Of a stretch of 64,000 nt of DNA, positions 10,040 through 20,939 are shown in pieces. Every line of letters starts with the position of its first letter. Position 1 is the first letter of the stretch. This DNA is from Apostichopus japonicus (lineage: Eukaryota; Echinodermata; Holothuroidea; Aspidochirotida; Stichopodidae). The notes under the pieces are model-generated. The model searched no databases. It worked only from the letters and a program-made list of their open reading frames with translations, and was not told where the DNA came from. The position numbers were made by a program, and so were the translations under genes. The stretch covers positions 31,750,668 through 31,814,667 of the forward strand of contig NC_092569.1 in the NCBI RefSeq assembly GCF_037975245.1, written 5' to 3'.

Positions 10040-11308
10040 ATGGCGGAAAGCGGCCTCGTGAAAGATCTGCATGATAATTTCCTTCAGTGCGCAATATGTA
10101 TGGAAGGCTACAAACGTCCCCGGATGTTACCATGTATCCACAGTTTTTGCCTCAAGTGCTTGGAAAAGTTCGAGCAAAGTCTTCAATACAAACCGTTCTC
10201 TTGTCCGACATGTCGAGCGACAGTGGCTATACCCAAAACTGGTTTAAAGGATCTACCGAGTAATTTCCTGTTGGTGAGTTTGATGGAGCGTTTTAACCTG
10301 GCGGACACAACAGGATCAACATCCTCATCAAAATGTATTTTCTGTAACGGTAACTACAATATCCAACGTTGTATCGACTGTAACATGCATGTTTGTGTCA
10401 CTTGCAAGCAGTTCCATGACAAGATACCAGACTTTTGCGATCATAAGGTAATCCCGATCGACAAGTTTAGTGACGAAAATTATATGAAGGGTATCCTTGC
10501 TTTAGAAGTACCGCAATGCAGTGAACATCAAAAGGAGAAATTACGTTTCTACTGTACAACCTGTAGTAAACTTGTTTGCCGAGATTGTGCAATCGTCGGT
10601 CATCGAGGTCATGAGTGTCTGGAAGCTAAGACCAGAGTAAATATTGCCAAACAAAATTTACAGCTTGCTATAGAAAACAGCGGAAAGCCAGTCATGTCGG
10701 TTCGACAAATTAGTGCAAATGTCGATGCAGCTACAATAAGTGTCGAGAAGAAAATTGAGGACTGTGAACGCAAAGTCGATCAGCAGTATGATCAAGTTAT
10801 TGAAAGGTTGAATGCTGACAGGAATAAATTGAAAAAAGAACTAGAGAAGATAAAAACACAACAGTGCACTCCATTAAAGGAGATAAAAAATGAAGTCACC
10901 AACTGGACGGAGGCGATGGAAAACACTCAGGTAGTGGCGAAGAAGATCATGGCAGCAGAAAACCAATGGGAAATACTTGGGATGGAGAAGGATATTACAG
11001 ACGCCTTTAAAAAGCTCCATGATGATGATGTTGCTCTAAACAATAAACATTTAGGCGTTCAAGAAGTGTTGAGTACTACCATAACGTTTTCACCTTCTGT
11101 GATGAATGTGTCTAATTCGGCTTCACAGATGTCAAATCAAGGGAAAAGGAATCGACCAAATAACTGTTGTCGAACTTGCAGGGGGATTCGAAATCGCACT
11201 CCCCCCAAATTTGAACCTGTGTCAGGAAGTCCAGTAAATAAGAATCTACTGGGTACCGTACAACAATCTTCTCATAAGGCATGCACATCACGATTGTGTG
11301 AACACTAA
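10040..11308 (+). CDS. TRIM-family E3 ubiquitin ligase, type 1 copy B (tail fused to type 2 sequence)
   Basis: Predicted 422 residues with the same N-terminal layout as copy A: RING Cys17/20/32, His34, Cys37/40/55/58; B-box 1 from Cys99; B-box 2 from Cys160; coiled coil; and the NQWEILGMEKDI motif. The tail carries one diverged unit of the repeat expanded in the 41697 gene (MNVSNSASQMS, then SPVNKNLLGTVQQSSHK). After about 11279 the DNA switches to sequence homologous to the type 2 gene near 3325, read out of frame. This adds about ten foreign residues before a stop at 11306-11308. The RBCC core is intact, so the protein could be functional with a new short C-terminus. The start is fixed by the splice acceptor and paralogy. 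Confidence 0.88.
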   Translation: MAESGLVKDLHDNFLQCAICMEGYKRPRMLPCIHSFCLKCLEKFEQSLQYKPFSCPTCRATVAIPKTGLKDLPSNFLLVSLMERFNLADTTGSTSSSKCIFCNGNYNIQRCIDCNMHVCVTCKQFHDKIPDFCDHKVIPIDKFSDENYMKGILALEVPQCSEHQKEKLRFYCTTCSKLVCRDCAIVGHRGHECLEAKTRVNIAKQNLQLAIENSGKPVMSVRQISANVDAATISVEKKIEDCERKVDQQYDQVIERLNADRNKLKKELEKIKTQQCTPLKEIKNEVTNWTEAMENTQVVAKKIMAAENQWEILGMEKDITDAFKKLHDDDVALNNKHLGVQEVLSTTITFSPSVMNVSNSASQMSNQGKRNRPNNCCRTCRGIRNRTPPKFEPVSGSPVNKNLLGTVQQSSHKACTSRLCEH

Positions 11309-11975
11309 AAATCAACACAAACCATCGACAGAAAGCCTAATTACGTCCATCCAACTTGGTAAAAGTCAAGCTGTGAACGTTATTGATATTGCTAAGAAGA
11401 CAGCACAAAACCAGACGGAAATAAACGAAATGATAACTGTTGCAAGAAAGGCAATAGACAAGCACTTTGAAGAACTAATGAATAAGTTAAAGAGAGTTCG
11501 AGAAGAACTGATGCAGGCTCTTGAGGTGATTGAGAGGAAGCAGACAGAACCACTCCTGCAAAGTAGTAGACAGGCGAAACATTGGACAGACGCAATGAAA
11601 AATATCAAAAATGTAACGACAGAGGTATTGGATGGTACCAACCATTGGGAAATACTTGGGATGAAGAAAACTCTCAGTGAAAGGTATCAAAAACTCGGAG
11701 AGGAAGAAAGTAAATTAAAGAGTAACCCACGTGATACAAGGAATTGCATGTTTACCGAAATAAACTTCAGAGGAAAACCCGTGGATCTTAAGAGCTCATA
11801 TCACAAAGATCGACTGTCAGATGAACCTGAGAATGGAAATCGTGATCGTTCTTATAAATTAACTTCGATTGAAGTAAATATTTTAGGTTTGATCGAAACG
11901 AGCAAAAAGGACTTTCAGACTTTAAGATTCAGTAAGCTCTTTTCAAGGACCAGGCATAACACAAAAGGAGTATAG
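11280..11975 (+). pseudogene. Type 2 TRIM 3' half (coiled coil and tail), headless remnant
   Basis: From the end of B-box 2 onward this is homologous to 3325-4003, starting at the shared segment that reads HDCVN in the type 2 frame. It is open for 225 codons with no ATG at its start: coiled coil, NHWEILGMKKTL, then a tail with VNILGLIETS. It lacks the RING and B-boxes and follows copy B with no promoter or splice acceptor, so independent expression is doubtful. Its frame is better kept than the 2763 copy, so the deletion that made the fusion may be fairly recent. Confidence 0.75.
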
Positions 11976-14900
11976 TTGGTTTGTCCCTTGTATTGTACTG
12001 TAAACTCTCTTTTTTAGCTACGGAACAGATGTATTACAAAAGAGGGAAATTTCGTTTATTTGCAATGTATATAGCACATTTATTAAGCCTAGCGTACAAT
12101 TACATATACGCCATTGTCTTGAACTAGCATCTGTCTAAATATAAACTTATTATCCATTCCGGTGCTGGAAAGTATACTTCATATAATTTTGTCAGAAATT
12201 TCAAAGCATAAGTTGTTTTGTCCATAAATGCAATTAAACGATGTACATTATACTTATTTGTTTATATATACGGTGACCAACGCTTCTTATCACTAATGAA
12301 GGAAGGAACTATCTTATATTATACAATTAAACAACATATACAGGGAGACACAATTGTCAAATCATTGATTCCCTATACCAGCAAACTCCCTGATCAAACA
12401 ATGATTAGTAATACATTAATTATTACGTACAATCTTCTCAATCTTTTGCAACAAATATTTTCTTCATTCTTCATTCAACTGTTTCCAGGTGTAATACGAT
12501 ACCGTAATATTAGAGTTACATACTAAGGCAAAAACCGTTAACGATAAAGGTCGATAACCATGTTTTACTAAGCATAGTTACTCTCCAAATATTGCCACGG
12601 GCAACTTGTACTTATTTCTTTCAACTGTTGTAAAATGTCGCTAACTTTCGACCCTTAAAATACTTTAAAAGTAGCAATGTTGATGTTTGTGGAATCGCTT
12701 ACGGTATTAATCTACTTTTAAATGATATTGAAAAGGTTTGTTTCGTAACAAATTAGTCTCATACAAGTTGAAGTCATCGTTTAGTAGTCACGAAATCAAA
12801 CAGTTCATTTGCTATTACTGATTTGACTGAGCAGGGCACATTTGTCAGTATTATCAATTGAATCTGAAAGTTAAATCTTAACTGCACAGGTATCAAGGTG
12901 AAGCTATAATTTTTTGGGGGAGGGGTGGTGTGAGTGGTTGGGTTCTCGAAAGGAAAACTCTGCAGTCACTCATACCGACCTTGCAAACTGTAAGAGGGGG
13001 GCCGCGGATTGCCAAGTCGACAATGACTTTAACCGCGGATTACAAAGTCGGTAGTTGTTATTACGGTTAGATTCGTCCAACACGACAGCATACAGAAGGT
13101 TGAAGTCAAAGCCAAAGCCAAAATGAAGGTCACAAATCCGCTAAGTTCTTCAATACCGCCCTCATGCCCCTTCGAGGGAAATATTTCATACTGTAGATTT
13201 GATTTTGTGTTGGTCATGTGTACAAAATTGCCTCCACAGCCCAGTATGTATAGTGTGGATAATAACTTACAAGAATTTAACATGACATGAAATTGATCGA
13301 ACAAGCTATCCAATGTTATAGTCTTGACAGTCGGTTGATCTGAGGGTTTAATCTGCAGAGAAATATCTAATTAAAGTAAGAAACATTGTAATGTTTTATG
13401 ACTATATTCTGTACAATTATTTTGTAGTTACATCATGCATGCTTTCTTTGTCTTGCCTTATAGCACTTATTACCGAGAAAAATGTACGGTATTCTAACTT
13501 TAATTGTTATGATGCTAAGATGAATTAAACGAGAAAAAATAAAATTGCGTTGAAAAATTTCGTATTTCAGATTAATTTTAATAAAGTATAATAAAAAAGA
13601 TATTTGTAGAGGAAAGTTTTTTTTTAATCTATTCTTCAATTCCTCAAAGAAAAAAATTAGAGCAGAGAACATCAAATTGAATCTGAAAGTTTAACCTGAA
13701 CTGCAAAGATATCGAGGTGAAGCAACACATATTTTTTTTTGTTTTTTTTGGGGGGGGGGGTGGGTGGGGTTCTCGAAAAGGAAAACTCTGCAGTCACTCT
13801 TACCGACCTAACAAAATTCACTAGCAGGGCCGCGGATTGCAAAGTCGGCAATGACTATAACGCGGATTGCAAAGTCGGTAGTTTTTATTACGGTTAGATT
13901 CGTCCAGTACGACAGCATACAGAAACGTTGAACTCAAAGCCAATAGTGAATTAATTGGGTCACACATCCTTTCGAGGGAAATATTTCGTACGGTAGTTTT
14001 GATTTTGTTGGTCATGTGTACATAGTTGCGTTCACAGCCCAGTATTTGTAGCGTAGATAATAACTTACGAGAATTTAACATAACATGTGAGTGTATCGAC
14101 CAAGCTATCATGAAAAGAATGTTAAAGTCTTGACAGTCGGTAGATCTGAGGGTTTAATCAGCAGAGAAAAATCTAATTAAAATAAAAAAAACATCTTTTT
14201 TATGTCTTATATTCTTTAGAAATATTTGGGGTTACATCATGCATGCTTTCTCTGTCTTGCCTTATAGCACTTATTACCCAATTTTTTTTTATGGATTCTT
14301 TATTTAGTGGTTATGATGCTAGGATGAATTAAACTAGCAAAAACTAAGATTTCAGATTAATTTTAATTAGTTATAATAAAAAAAGATATTTGTGGAGGAA
14401 AGTTTTCTTTTAATCTATCCTTCAATTCCTCCAAAAAATGACACAATTATGATTTTACAAGGTCACTCCAGGGTTCCATTAAACCAATATTTGTTTTTAT
14501 TGTGTGATTGATATTAATCAAACTAAGGCGACCGTCGTATCATTTACATTCGTTTCATATCAGACGTATTTTGCCTTAACACATTAAAGTAAATGGTATA
14601 TAAATGAAACTAACGTGTCGTCATCGATTGGACAAATAAATTAGGTGAAAATAAATAAGAGACGACAGAGAGAAACATTCTTCAAGGATATTACAAATCT
14701 TATTTTGTCATATTTTGGCAGTTCTTGTGGAACTTTTACGAGCACTCCGGAACACTCCGGAAAAGGTCGTCTGGATGAATTGACTGAAAAAAAGTAACTC
14801 ACAAATTAAACCGGACGATAATTTCCTACTTATGATGTAGACCCGCGTTGTGATTAAAAGACCAGGTTGTAATTAAAACAGTGTATGTAGTAGGGACATA

Positions 14901-16490
14901 CATCCTAGCGACTATGAGAAACGTACGGAATTGATGGAGTTCAAAGGTCATATGACGTCAACATATGTCAAAGTATGGAAACGGGGAAGACATTTCTACT
15001 AAAAACTGAAGCTCGGATGAACTTCATACTGAGAATATAGATCAACACTGGTGATGGCACCTGTTCAAGCCGATGTAGGTCGAAGGTCACTTTTAGGTCA
15101 AAGTCTAAAACTTTTTTGAACACAATGACTATAAAAGTAGGCCTAACGCCTTTATGAAATTAATACTTGGAACTTAATATATGGATTCATGTAATTGAAA
15201 TTGTTTACGATGGAGTTCAAAGATTATTTGAGTTCCAACAGTGGCCGAAAGCTGAAAATCTCGCAGTAAGCCCAGTAGATAAAAAATACAGCTGACATGT
15301 GGATCAATCATATTGCATACAAAAAGCCTAGTTTCAAAGTCGGAAAACCTTGGTAATAACAATAACTCTACACATATAAGAATCCGCCGTATTTAAGTGA
15401 TGTATACGAAGCTTGTGTGGAGTTTAATTTAAATGTTCTCATAATCATTATAACAAAATACACCTATTCAGTCTAAAAAGAATTTAAGTCACTAATGAAG
15501 GCACGAATTTTAGAAAAGATACAATACTGGTTACTGGAGAACCCTATGAGACATCTTCAGAGAATATTTCGGCTAATTTGTTTTTACTTGATTCGCGTGA
15601 TATTTATACATTTTTCGTTCCTGCAACATAGTTTTGGTGCTGTATATACATAGGTTAGGGTTCAGTTAGTTAACAACTCCCTGATCTCATATGTCTGTTG
15701 GAAACGGGAACCCGAATAAGGATGCCCACATTTAATGACACACGCTTAAGAAAACATATTGGAAAACTTGTATTACAATTATGTAGTTGAAATTATGGAA
15801 ATGCCAGCACCAGTTTCCGTAAGCCCATTACCCCTTTCCCCTCTCCTTAAACAAAGAAAAGGGTTCACATAGCTGGAGACGCACCCCTCCACGCATAGAC
15901 CGCTCTTCAAGACGTCCATCATTCATCATTTATGTCTTGGAAATCTGCCAACGGGCCTCGGTTTTTTTTCCCGAGCGACAACGAAAGTGTCCTCTTTCAT
16001 GAAATTACAAATGAAAAGCCTCGACACAGTACGATTGTGCGAGAGCAAGACTGCGATCTTTATATGTAGTTGTTTGTTACTAGTAATCAAATAACATGCC
16101 AGGTATCTATATAGCTTCAAATATTAGGAATGCATGGTTAAGTATAGCAAAAACTTCCTAAATATATCGCTCTAACAACGTATGCCTTGCTCTTAATGAC
16201 GGGAATTCTCAAATGAATACCAGCCAATTGTGTCTCAAATTCAATAATATCACACCATTTTGCTTTATGTCAGCGCTACGAGGCTCACACCCCTCCCCTC
16301 CCAACGCGATAACCTGCTACCATGCTTGCTATATCATGTGTAAGTTTACAGCTTTAAGCCATCGTTATATCGACCGTCCGAAGTTCATCCGATATTGTTA
16401 CTTTGGAAGCTGCAGCATGATATATTACGTTATTTCAATATCGCACGTGTGAACTCACACACACTGATCAGTGGTTAGAATAGGTCGAAC
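11976..16490. repeat. Duplicated intergenic tract, paralogue of 4004-6970, with internal tandem duplication
   Basis: Matches the tract behind the type 2 pseudogene. The segment around the G-run and GGTTCTCGAAAAGG is present twice here (12730-13640 and 13660-14460). AGGTCA-rich units lie at 14880-15380. Sequence at 16235-16495 matches the interior of the hAT-like element at 6979-8731, but its ends are missing. No gene is supported. Confidence 0.75.
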
Positions 16491-16501
16491 CGAAATATAC
16501 C

Positions 16502-16719
16502 GTGCTGATAAGAGATGATTATGACGACTCTTGTGAGGGCAATATCTCAAAGCTCAAATTTCATTGCTATATTTGTAAGATAAACACAGATACACCCATC
16601 ACCTACATGCGCCATACAAGCAGGGTACACCAGTCTCGTCGCCATCTTGAAAGCAATTGTCAGATCAGATTTGTCTCTATATATTTCATAAATTTCCTGC
16701 AATTGCAAAAGCATTTAAG
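16502..16719 (+). pseudogene. C2H2 zinc-finger exon fragment ending in a splice donor
   Basis: Open frame without an ATG. It encodes a classical C2H2 finger with spacing C-x2-C-x12-H-x4-H (CYIC, then RHTSRVH), about residues 22-43. It ends at AAG|GTAAGA (donor GT at 16720). It could be an exon of a lost gene or transposon, or, as the nearest upstream donor, a first exon for the type 3 TRIM gene whose acceptor is at 18488. The copy at 9140 is frame-broken, which argues against a conserved protein. Confidence 0.4.
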
Positions 16720-16744
16720 GTAAGAGTGTATATTAACGGAATGT

Positions 16745-16860
16745 GTAAAAGTAAGTTGGCCTGACGTTTCAATCCTAGCAGGATCTTCTTCAGAGGCTTA
16801 ATGCCTTACACAGGGTCTCTAGTGTATAAACAGTTTGCTAACTTTTTATTTTATTTTTAT
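16745..16860 (-). mobile_element. Penelope-like element fragment with hammerhead-type ribozyme motif
   Basis: This insertion interrupts the block shared with 9364-9466. On the minus strand it reads, in order, stem I GCCT, CTGAAGA, a stem-loop GATCC-TGCTA-GGATT, GAAA, CGTC, then AGGC pairing back to GCCT (about 16758-16798). That is the CUGANGA...GAAA core of a hammerhead ribozyme with a minimal stem III. Such motifs are known in Penelope-like elements. A Penelope-type reverse transcriptase fragment lies at 32585-32935. Confidence 0.5.
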
Positions 16861-16939
16861 ATTAACGGAAGATAGGTAAGACTTTTCCTATGTATTTATC
16901 TTGTCCATTTCATTTCATGTATTAATTATAGACATTAGT

Positions 16940-17770
16940 ATTCGTGCATATTCCATGAAACGTTCGTTCGTCGAGTTATTTATATGTTTGACCGTAGTAT
17001 AATACAATACTCTTAGAACTGTAAAAAGACAACAGCGCTTAATATTCAAAACAAGTCTCCAGGGAATGACTTTTCTCTTCTTCAATTTTTGTGCATAGTA
17101 TCCACAGGTGAGGAAATATTTTATTTTATGATTATATTCATAAAAAGAATGTTGTTACTCAAATCAAACACAACAATATAATATTTGAATTGTCGTTTAC
17201 AAGCTGATGGAGGACAGTCCATTCCACAATTAACTATACACGTGCTATTAATAACATGTAAGATCAATATTCTCAGCCAAAATTATTAATGATTTAGTCA
17301 CCGACACCGCTTTTCTTTTCTTTCTCCATGACAACCGGATGTGAAGGTATAAATGTCTATCTGATATGCGGACCGCATTTTAACACGTACTGTTTCAATT
17401 AGATCATTTGCATACTTCGCTTTTACACTTGATGTGTAAGAGATCCTACTAGGTGGCCGTCAAGTATCTGTATCCTCAGAGATTAACATTGTATGCAGAT
17501 CAACATGACCATATTTGCTTTGACATCGATATGTGGATAGCTAAGTACGACTAAAAGGAGCTCGTAATGTTTCTGTAATTGGGTTCGTTAGAAACTAAAT
17601 AGAAATACAAAAGTGCATTAGATTTATTCAAAATTCACAATAGCATAGAAGTCATTTTAGTTCCTTCCGACTGCAATTGGAGTTATACCTTCCTTGTTAT
17701 GTGAATGCCTTGCACTGAATAAAGTAAGCCTTTATATTATCGGTAGAGAATTTCAAATGATTATTAGTAA
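16940..17770. other. Interrupted copy of the TRIM upstream block
   Basis: 16947-17120 and 17590-17770 match 9466-9830 and 41030-41400. About 470 nt between them (roughly 17125-17590) have no counterpart and show no recognisable feature; they probably represent an insertion. Confidence 0.5.
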
Positions 17771-18020
17771 GTGCAGAACCATATCATCTACTGTAGAGGC
17801 TAAAGGTAATTCATACTTAGTGTGCGGATTCATTTTGACTACAAGAACCATTTGAGGTCAAAGGTAATTTGATTCCAACAGCAGGAAAGTATCAACAGAA
17901 AAGCTTGTAAACACCAATTTTAAAAGTTTATGATATTCAAACATGGTGTGTAGACCACCTTAATGAGTTCAAGAACCCTATTGTATTACATTGAATACTC
18001 ACTTGAAGTCAACAGAGGTC
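17690..18020. repeat. AGGTCA-rich diverged repeat units
   Basis: Contains TTTGAGGTCAAAGGTAATTTG (17850-17870) and AACAGAGGTCAAATTG (18009-18024), of the same family as 5640-6190. The rest up to 18465 shows nothing recognisable. Confidence 0.5.
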
Positions 18021-18465
18021 AAATTGTGAAACTGTTGGATACTCACAATAGCTCAACAAGTAAAGCTTACTTGGCTGAACAGGCAGTGAATCTGGGGCAT
18101 AATCATTGCAGGGTTACACGTACAGTATGCAAGGTACTATGGCTTCTGACTGGCGTACCCAGTCTACCTGGAAATCAGTATCAACTAAGTGATCTGGATA
18201 GCTCAATGGGCTTGTAAACCAGAGTTCGCTGGGATAAAAACATGTAGTAGCCATACATTTCTTTGCTAATTTCATTGTCTACACTTTCACATTCAGTTCA
18301 AAATGGAATATATGCCAGTTAGGTTTCAGAGTTTATCAAAATAGTTTAAACTTAATACAACAGTTGTTATATTTATCACATAATTCTCATGTACGTAATT
18401 ATCAATTTGAAGTAGACGAGATGAAAATAGATGTCAGGGTAATCCAGATCTTATATGAAACTGCT

Positions 18466-18491
18466 TCTTTTCACGTTTTCTGTTTCAGATC
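18466..18491 (+). promoter_or_regulatory. 3' splice site 3 nt before the type 3 TRIM start codon
   Basis: CTTTTCACGTTTTCTGTTTCAG ends at 18488, followed by ATC and then ATGGCAC at 18492. This is the clearest acceptor of the set: a strong pyrimidine tract and CAG. Confidence 0.7.
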
Positions 18492-19745
18492 ATGGCACAG
18501 AAGTTTGTGAATGACATCAGTGAAGGTTTTCTTCAATGTTCCATTTGTATGGAACGTTATAATGGCAATGATAAGAAACCAAAGAGCCTGCCTTGCATAC
18601 ACAGTTTCTGTCTTCCTTGTCTTGAGCAACTGGAAGATAGATTTCAGCGAGATGGTCAGATGTTTTCTTGTCCAATTTGTCGAACGGTAGCAATCTTGCC
18701 GTCTTCTGGTGCAAAAGGTCTCCCTGTGAATTTCCTTCTTGTGAGTTTGATGGAACAACTAAGTGTGGTAAATACCTCCGGGCGCTCTTCATCAATATGT
18801 AGTTTCTGCCGAAGTGAGCAGGACTTACAATTCTGTATAGACTGCAAATTTTACATTTGTTTTCCCTGCAAGAAGACCCATGACAAAATACCAGGTGTTG
18901 GTGAGCATGCAGTCATTCCTATTGAAAAGCTCTCAGACGAGAAATATATGAAGGAGATATTTGCTTCACAGACACCGCGATGTGATAAACACCAGGAGGA
19001 GAAGTTACGGTTTTACTGCCTTCCATGCTGCATGCTGGTATGTCGTGATTGCATGCTTCTTACACATCAGGGACACAACTGTGTCGAGGCTGCAAGCAGA
19101 GTCAGTAGTGTGAAAGAAGATCTCCAAAATCTCTTGGCAGCAAGTGAGACTGAAGTTGTTTCAGCTCGGGAAATGGATCGTACTATTGACAAGAATTCTC
19201 AGTCAGAAGAAGAATATAGTAAGAAAGTTGAAAAAGATATTGATGAACATTACAACAAGGTTCTACGAAAGCTTAAATATGATAGAGATGAGCTAGTGCT
19301 TCAGGTACGACATTCACCACTGAAAATGAAGACCGTTTGTGAGGAAGTTAAGAACTGGTTGACTGCGATGACAAACACCATAGAAGTTACAAAGAAAATT
19401 CTTGAGGGAAATAACCAGTGGGAAATCTTAGGGATGAAGAAAGATCTTACAGATGCTTTTGAGCGATTATCTGAAAGACAGAAAGACTTAACGAGAAAGG
19501 CAAGAATCCCGCAGAGTTCAACAACTTTGTTATCATTTGCTCCACAGTTTATTGTAGATCATTTAAATAATGTTAAATTTAACGCTAGACCGAATTCAAC
19601 TAGAAACATATTAGGAAAAGTGTCCAAATTACCTTTAAGTAAAATTATGGACCCAAATGACGCTGAGTTTGTCCCGAAACTAATAGCAGAAGAAGTAAAA
19701 ATAAGGTTTGGAGACTTCTGGGATGATTTTTTCACAAATCACTGA
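18492..19745 (+). CDS. TRIM-family E3 ubiquitin ligase, type 3
   Basis: Predicted 417 residues. RING C3HC4: Cys16, Cys19, Cys35, His37, Cys40, Cys43, Cys60, Cys63, with a loop before Cys35 about three residues longer than in type 1. B-box 1 (CSFC...CIDC...CFPC...H) and B-box 2 (CDKH...CLPC...CRDC...H..H) keep all ligands. A coiled coil spans about 200-295. The NQWEILGMKKDL motif follows, then a tail with NILGKVSKLP and an acidic, aromatic C-terminus. No SPRY or NHL domain. Family knowledge suggests a cytosolic ubiquitin ligase that assembles through its coiled coil; the substrate is unknown. A partial 3' duplicate follows at once and a 5'-truncated relative lies at 45345. AATAAA at 19960-19965 is a plausible poly(A) signal. 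Confidence 0.9.
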   Translation: MAQKFVNDISEGFLQCSICMERYNGNDKKPKSLPCIHSFCLPCLEQLEDRFQRDGQMFSCPICRTVAILPSSGAKGLPVNFLLVSLMEQLSVVNTSGRSSSICSFCRSEQDLQFCIDCKFYICFPCKKTHDKIPGVGEHAVIPIEKLSDEKYMKEIFASQTPRCDKHQEEKLRFYCLPCCMLVCRDCMLLTHQGHNCVEAASRVSSVKEDLQNLLAASETEVVSAREMDRTIDKNSQSEEEYSKKVEKDIDEHYNKVLRKLKYDRDELVLQVRHSPLKMKTVCEEVKNWLTAMTNTIEVTKKILEGNNQWEILGMKKDLTDAFERLSERQKDLTRKARIPQSSTTLLSFAPQFIVDHLNNVKFNARPNSTRNILGKVSKLPLSKIMDPNDAEFVPKLIAEEVKIRFGDFWDDFFTNH

Positions 19746-20092
19746 CGTAAATCACTTTTTTTCATGTTTTTAAACTTTTGTTCAATTTTTTTTTAGTTTA
19801 CTATTGTAAGAAACTATTGTCAGTCTGCCTCTGTAGTTTAATATTTATACTAGTATTTCAGCAGATGTAACTTGTAACATTAATCAGTGTGCAGAATCAG
19901 TTAGTCAACTTGTTCTTGTAAATTAAAGGTTCCAAGGGTGTTTTCAACTAAAGTGATAAAATAAAAACAAAGCTTAAAATGTGTTGTCTTAAATGTTTAA
20001 AATACTGTAAGACCCATAGCTAGTGTGTTGATCTACCACAAAGAATAAGGCATAAATGATATGTATAAAAAACATTTTGAACGTTACCACTA
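19746..20092 (+). other. 3' UTR and flank of the type 3 TRIM gene
   Basis: This tract, including AACTATTGTCAGTC and GTAACTTGTAACATTA, recurs at 20570-20930 after the partial duplicate and at 46190-46430 after the pseudogene. All three copies therefore came from DNA-level duplication that carried the 3' flank along, not from retroposition. Confidence 0.7.
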
Positions 20093-20570
20093 AAATCTGA
20101 TAGAGATCAGCTATTGCTGCGAGTACGACATTCACCGTTGAAAATGAAGACCGCTTGTGAGGAAGTTAAGAATTGGTTGGCTGCGATGACAAACACCAAA
20201 GAAGTTACAAAGAAAATTCTTGAGGGAAATAACCAGTGGGAAATCTTAGGGATGGAGAAAGATCTTTCAGATGCTTTCAAAAGATTATCAGAAGATCAGA
20301 AAGGCTTAACGAGAAAGGCTGGAAGCCAGCAGAGTTCAACAACTTTGAAATCATTTCCTCCACAGCTGAAGGTAGATTCTTCAAAGTATAGAGTTGTCGG
20401 TTTACAGACATTAATTACAACCATATTAGGAATTTGTCCATATTACCATTTTATAGTGAAATGATGAAACCCGTTGTATATAAGTTTGTCCCGAAGCCAA
20501 AGGTATTTCAGTTTGAAGGTAGATCCTTTGTGGAAAATTAAAATCATGATGATTTAAGAAAAAATCACTG
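20093..20570 (+). pseudogene. Tandem duplicate of the 3' end of the type 3 TRIM gene
   Basis: Matches 19276-19740: the coiled-coil end, EVKNWLAAMTNTKEVTKKI, NQWEILGMEKDL and part of the tail, then a frameshift turns the NILGKVSKLP region into another frame. It has no RING, B-box or start codon. The following 3' UTR is duplicated too. A direct tandem duplication of about 0.8 kb explains it. Confidence 0.85.
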
Positions 20571-20939
20571 ACTTAAATAACTTTTTCCCCATGTTTTTAA
20601 CCTTTTATTCCATTTGTTGTGTGATTTTACTACTGTTAGAAACTATTGTCAGTCCGGTTCTGTAGTTTCATATTTAGTTAGCATATAAGCAGATGTAACT
20701 TGTAACATTAATCAGTGTACAGAATCAGTTAGTCATCTTATTCTTGTAAATTAAAGGTTCCAAGGGTGTTTCCAACTAAAGTAAACAAAAAATGTGTTTG
20801 TCTCAAATGTTTAAAATACTGTAAGACACAGGAGTTAGTGTGTTGATCCACCCCAGATAATAAGTCATAAATGACATGTATAAAAACCATTTTCAACCTT
20901 ACCACTAAAACATAAACACTGAAATGCAAACTTGAAGGT

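Noticed and set aside
11298-11975. Independent gene encoding a coiled-coil protein
   Set aside because: There is no ATG at the start of the homologous region and no acceptor or promoter; it is explained as the 3' half of a type 2 TRIM gene after a deletion.
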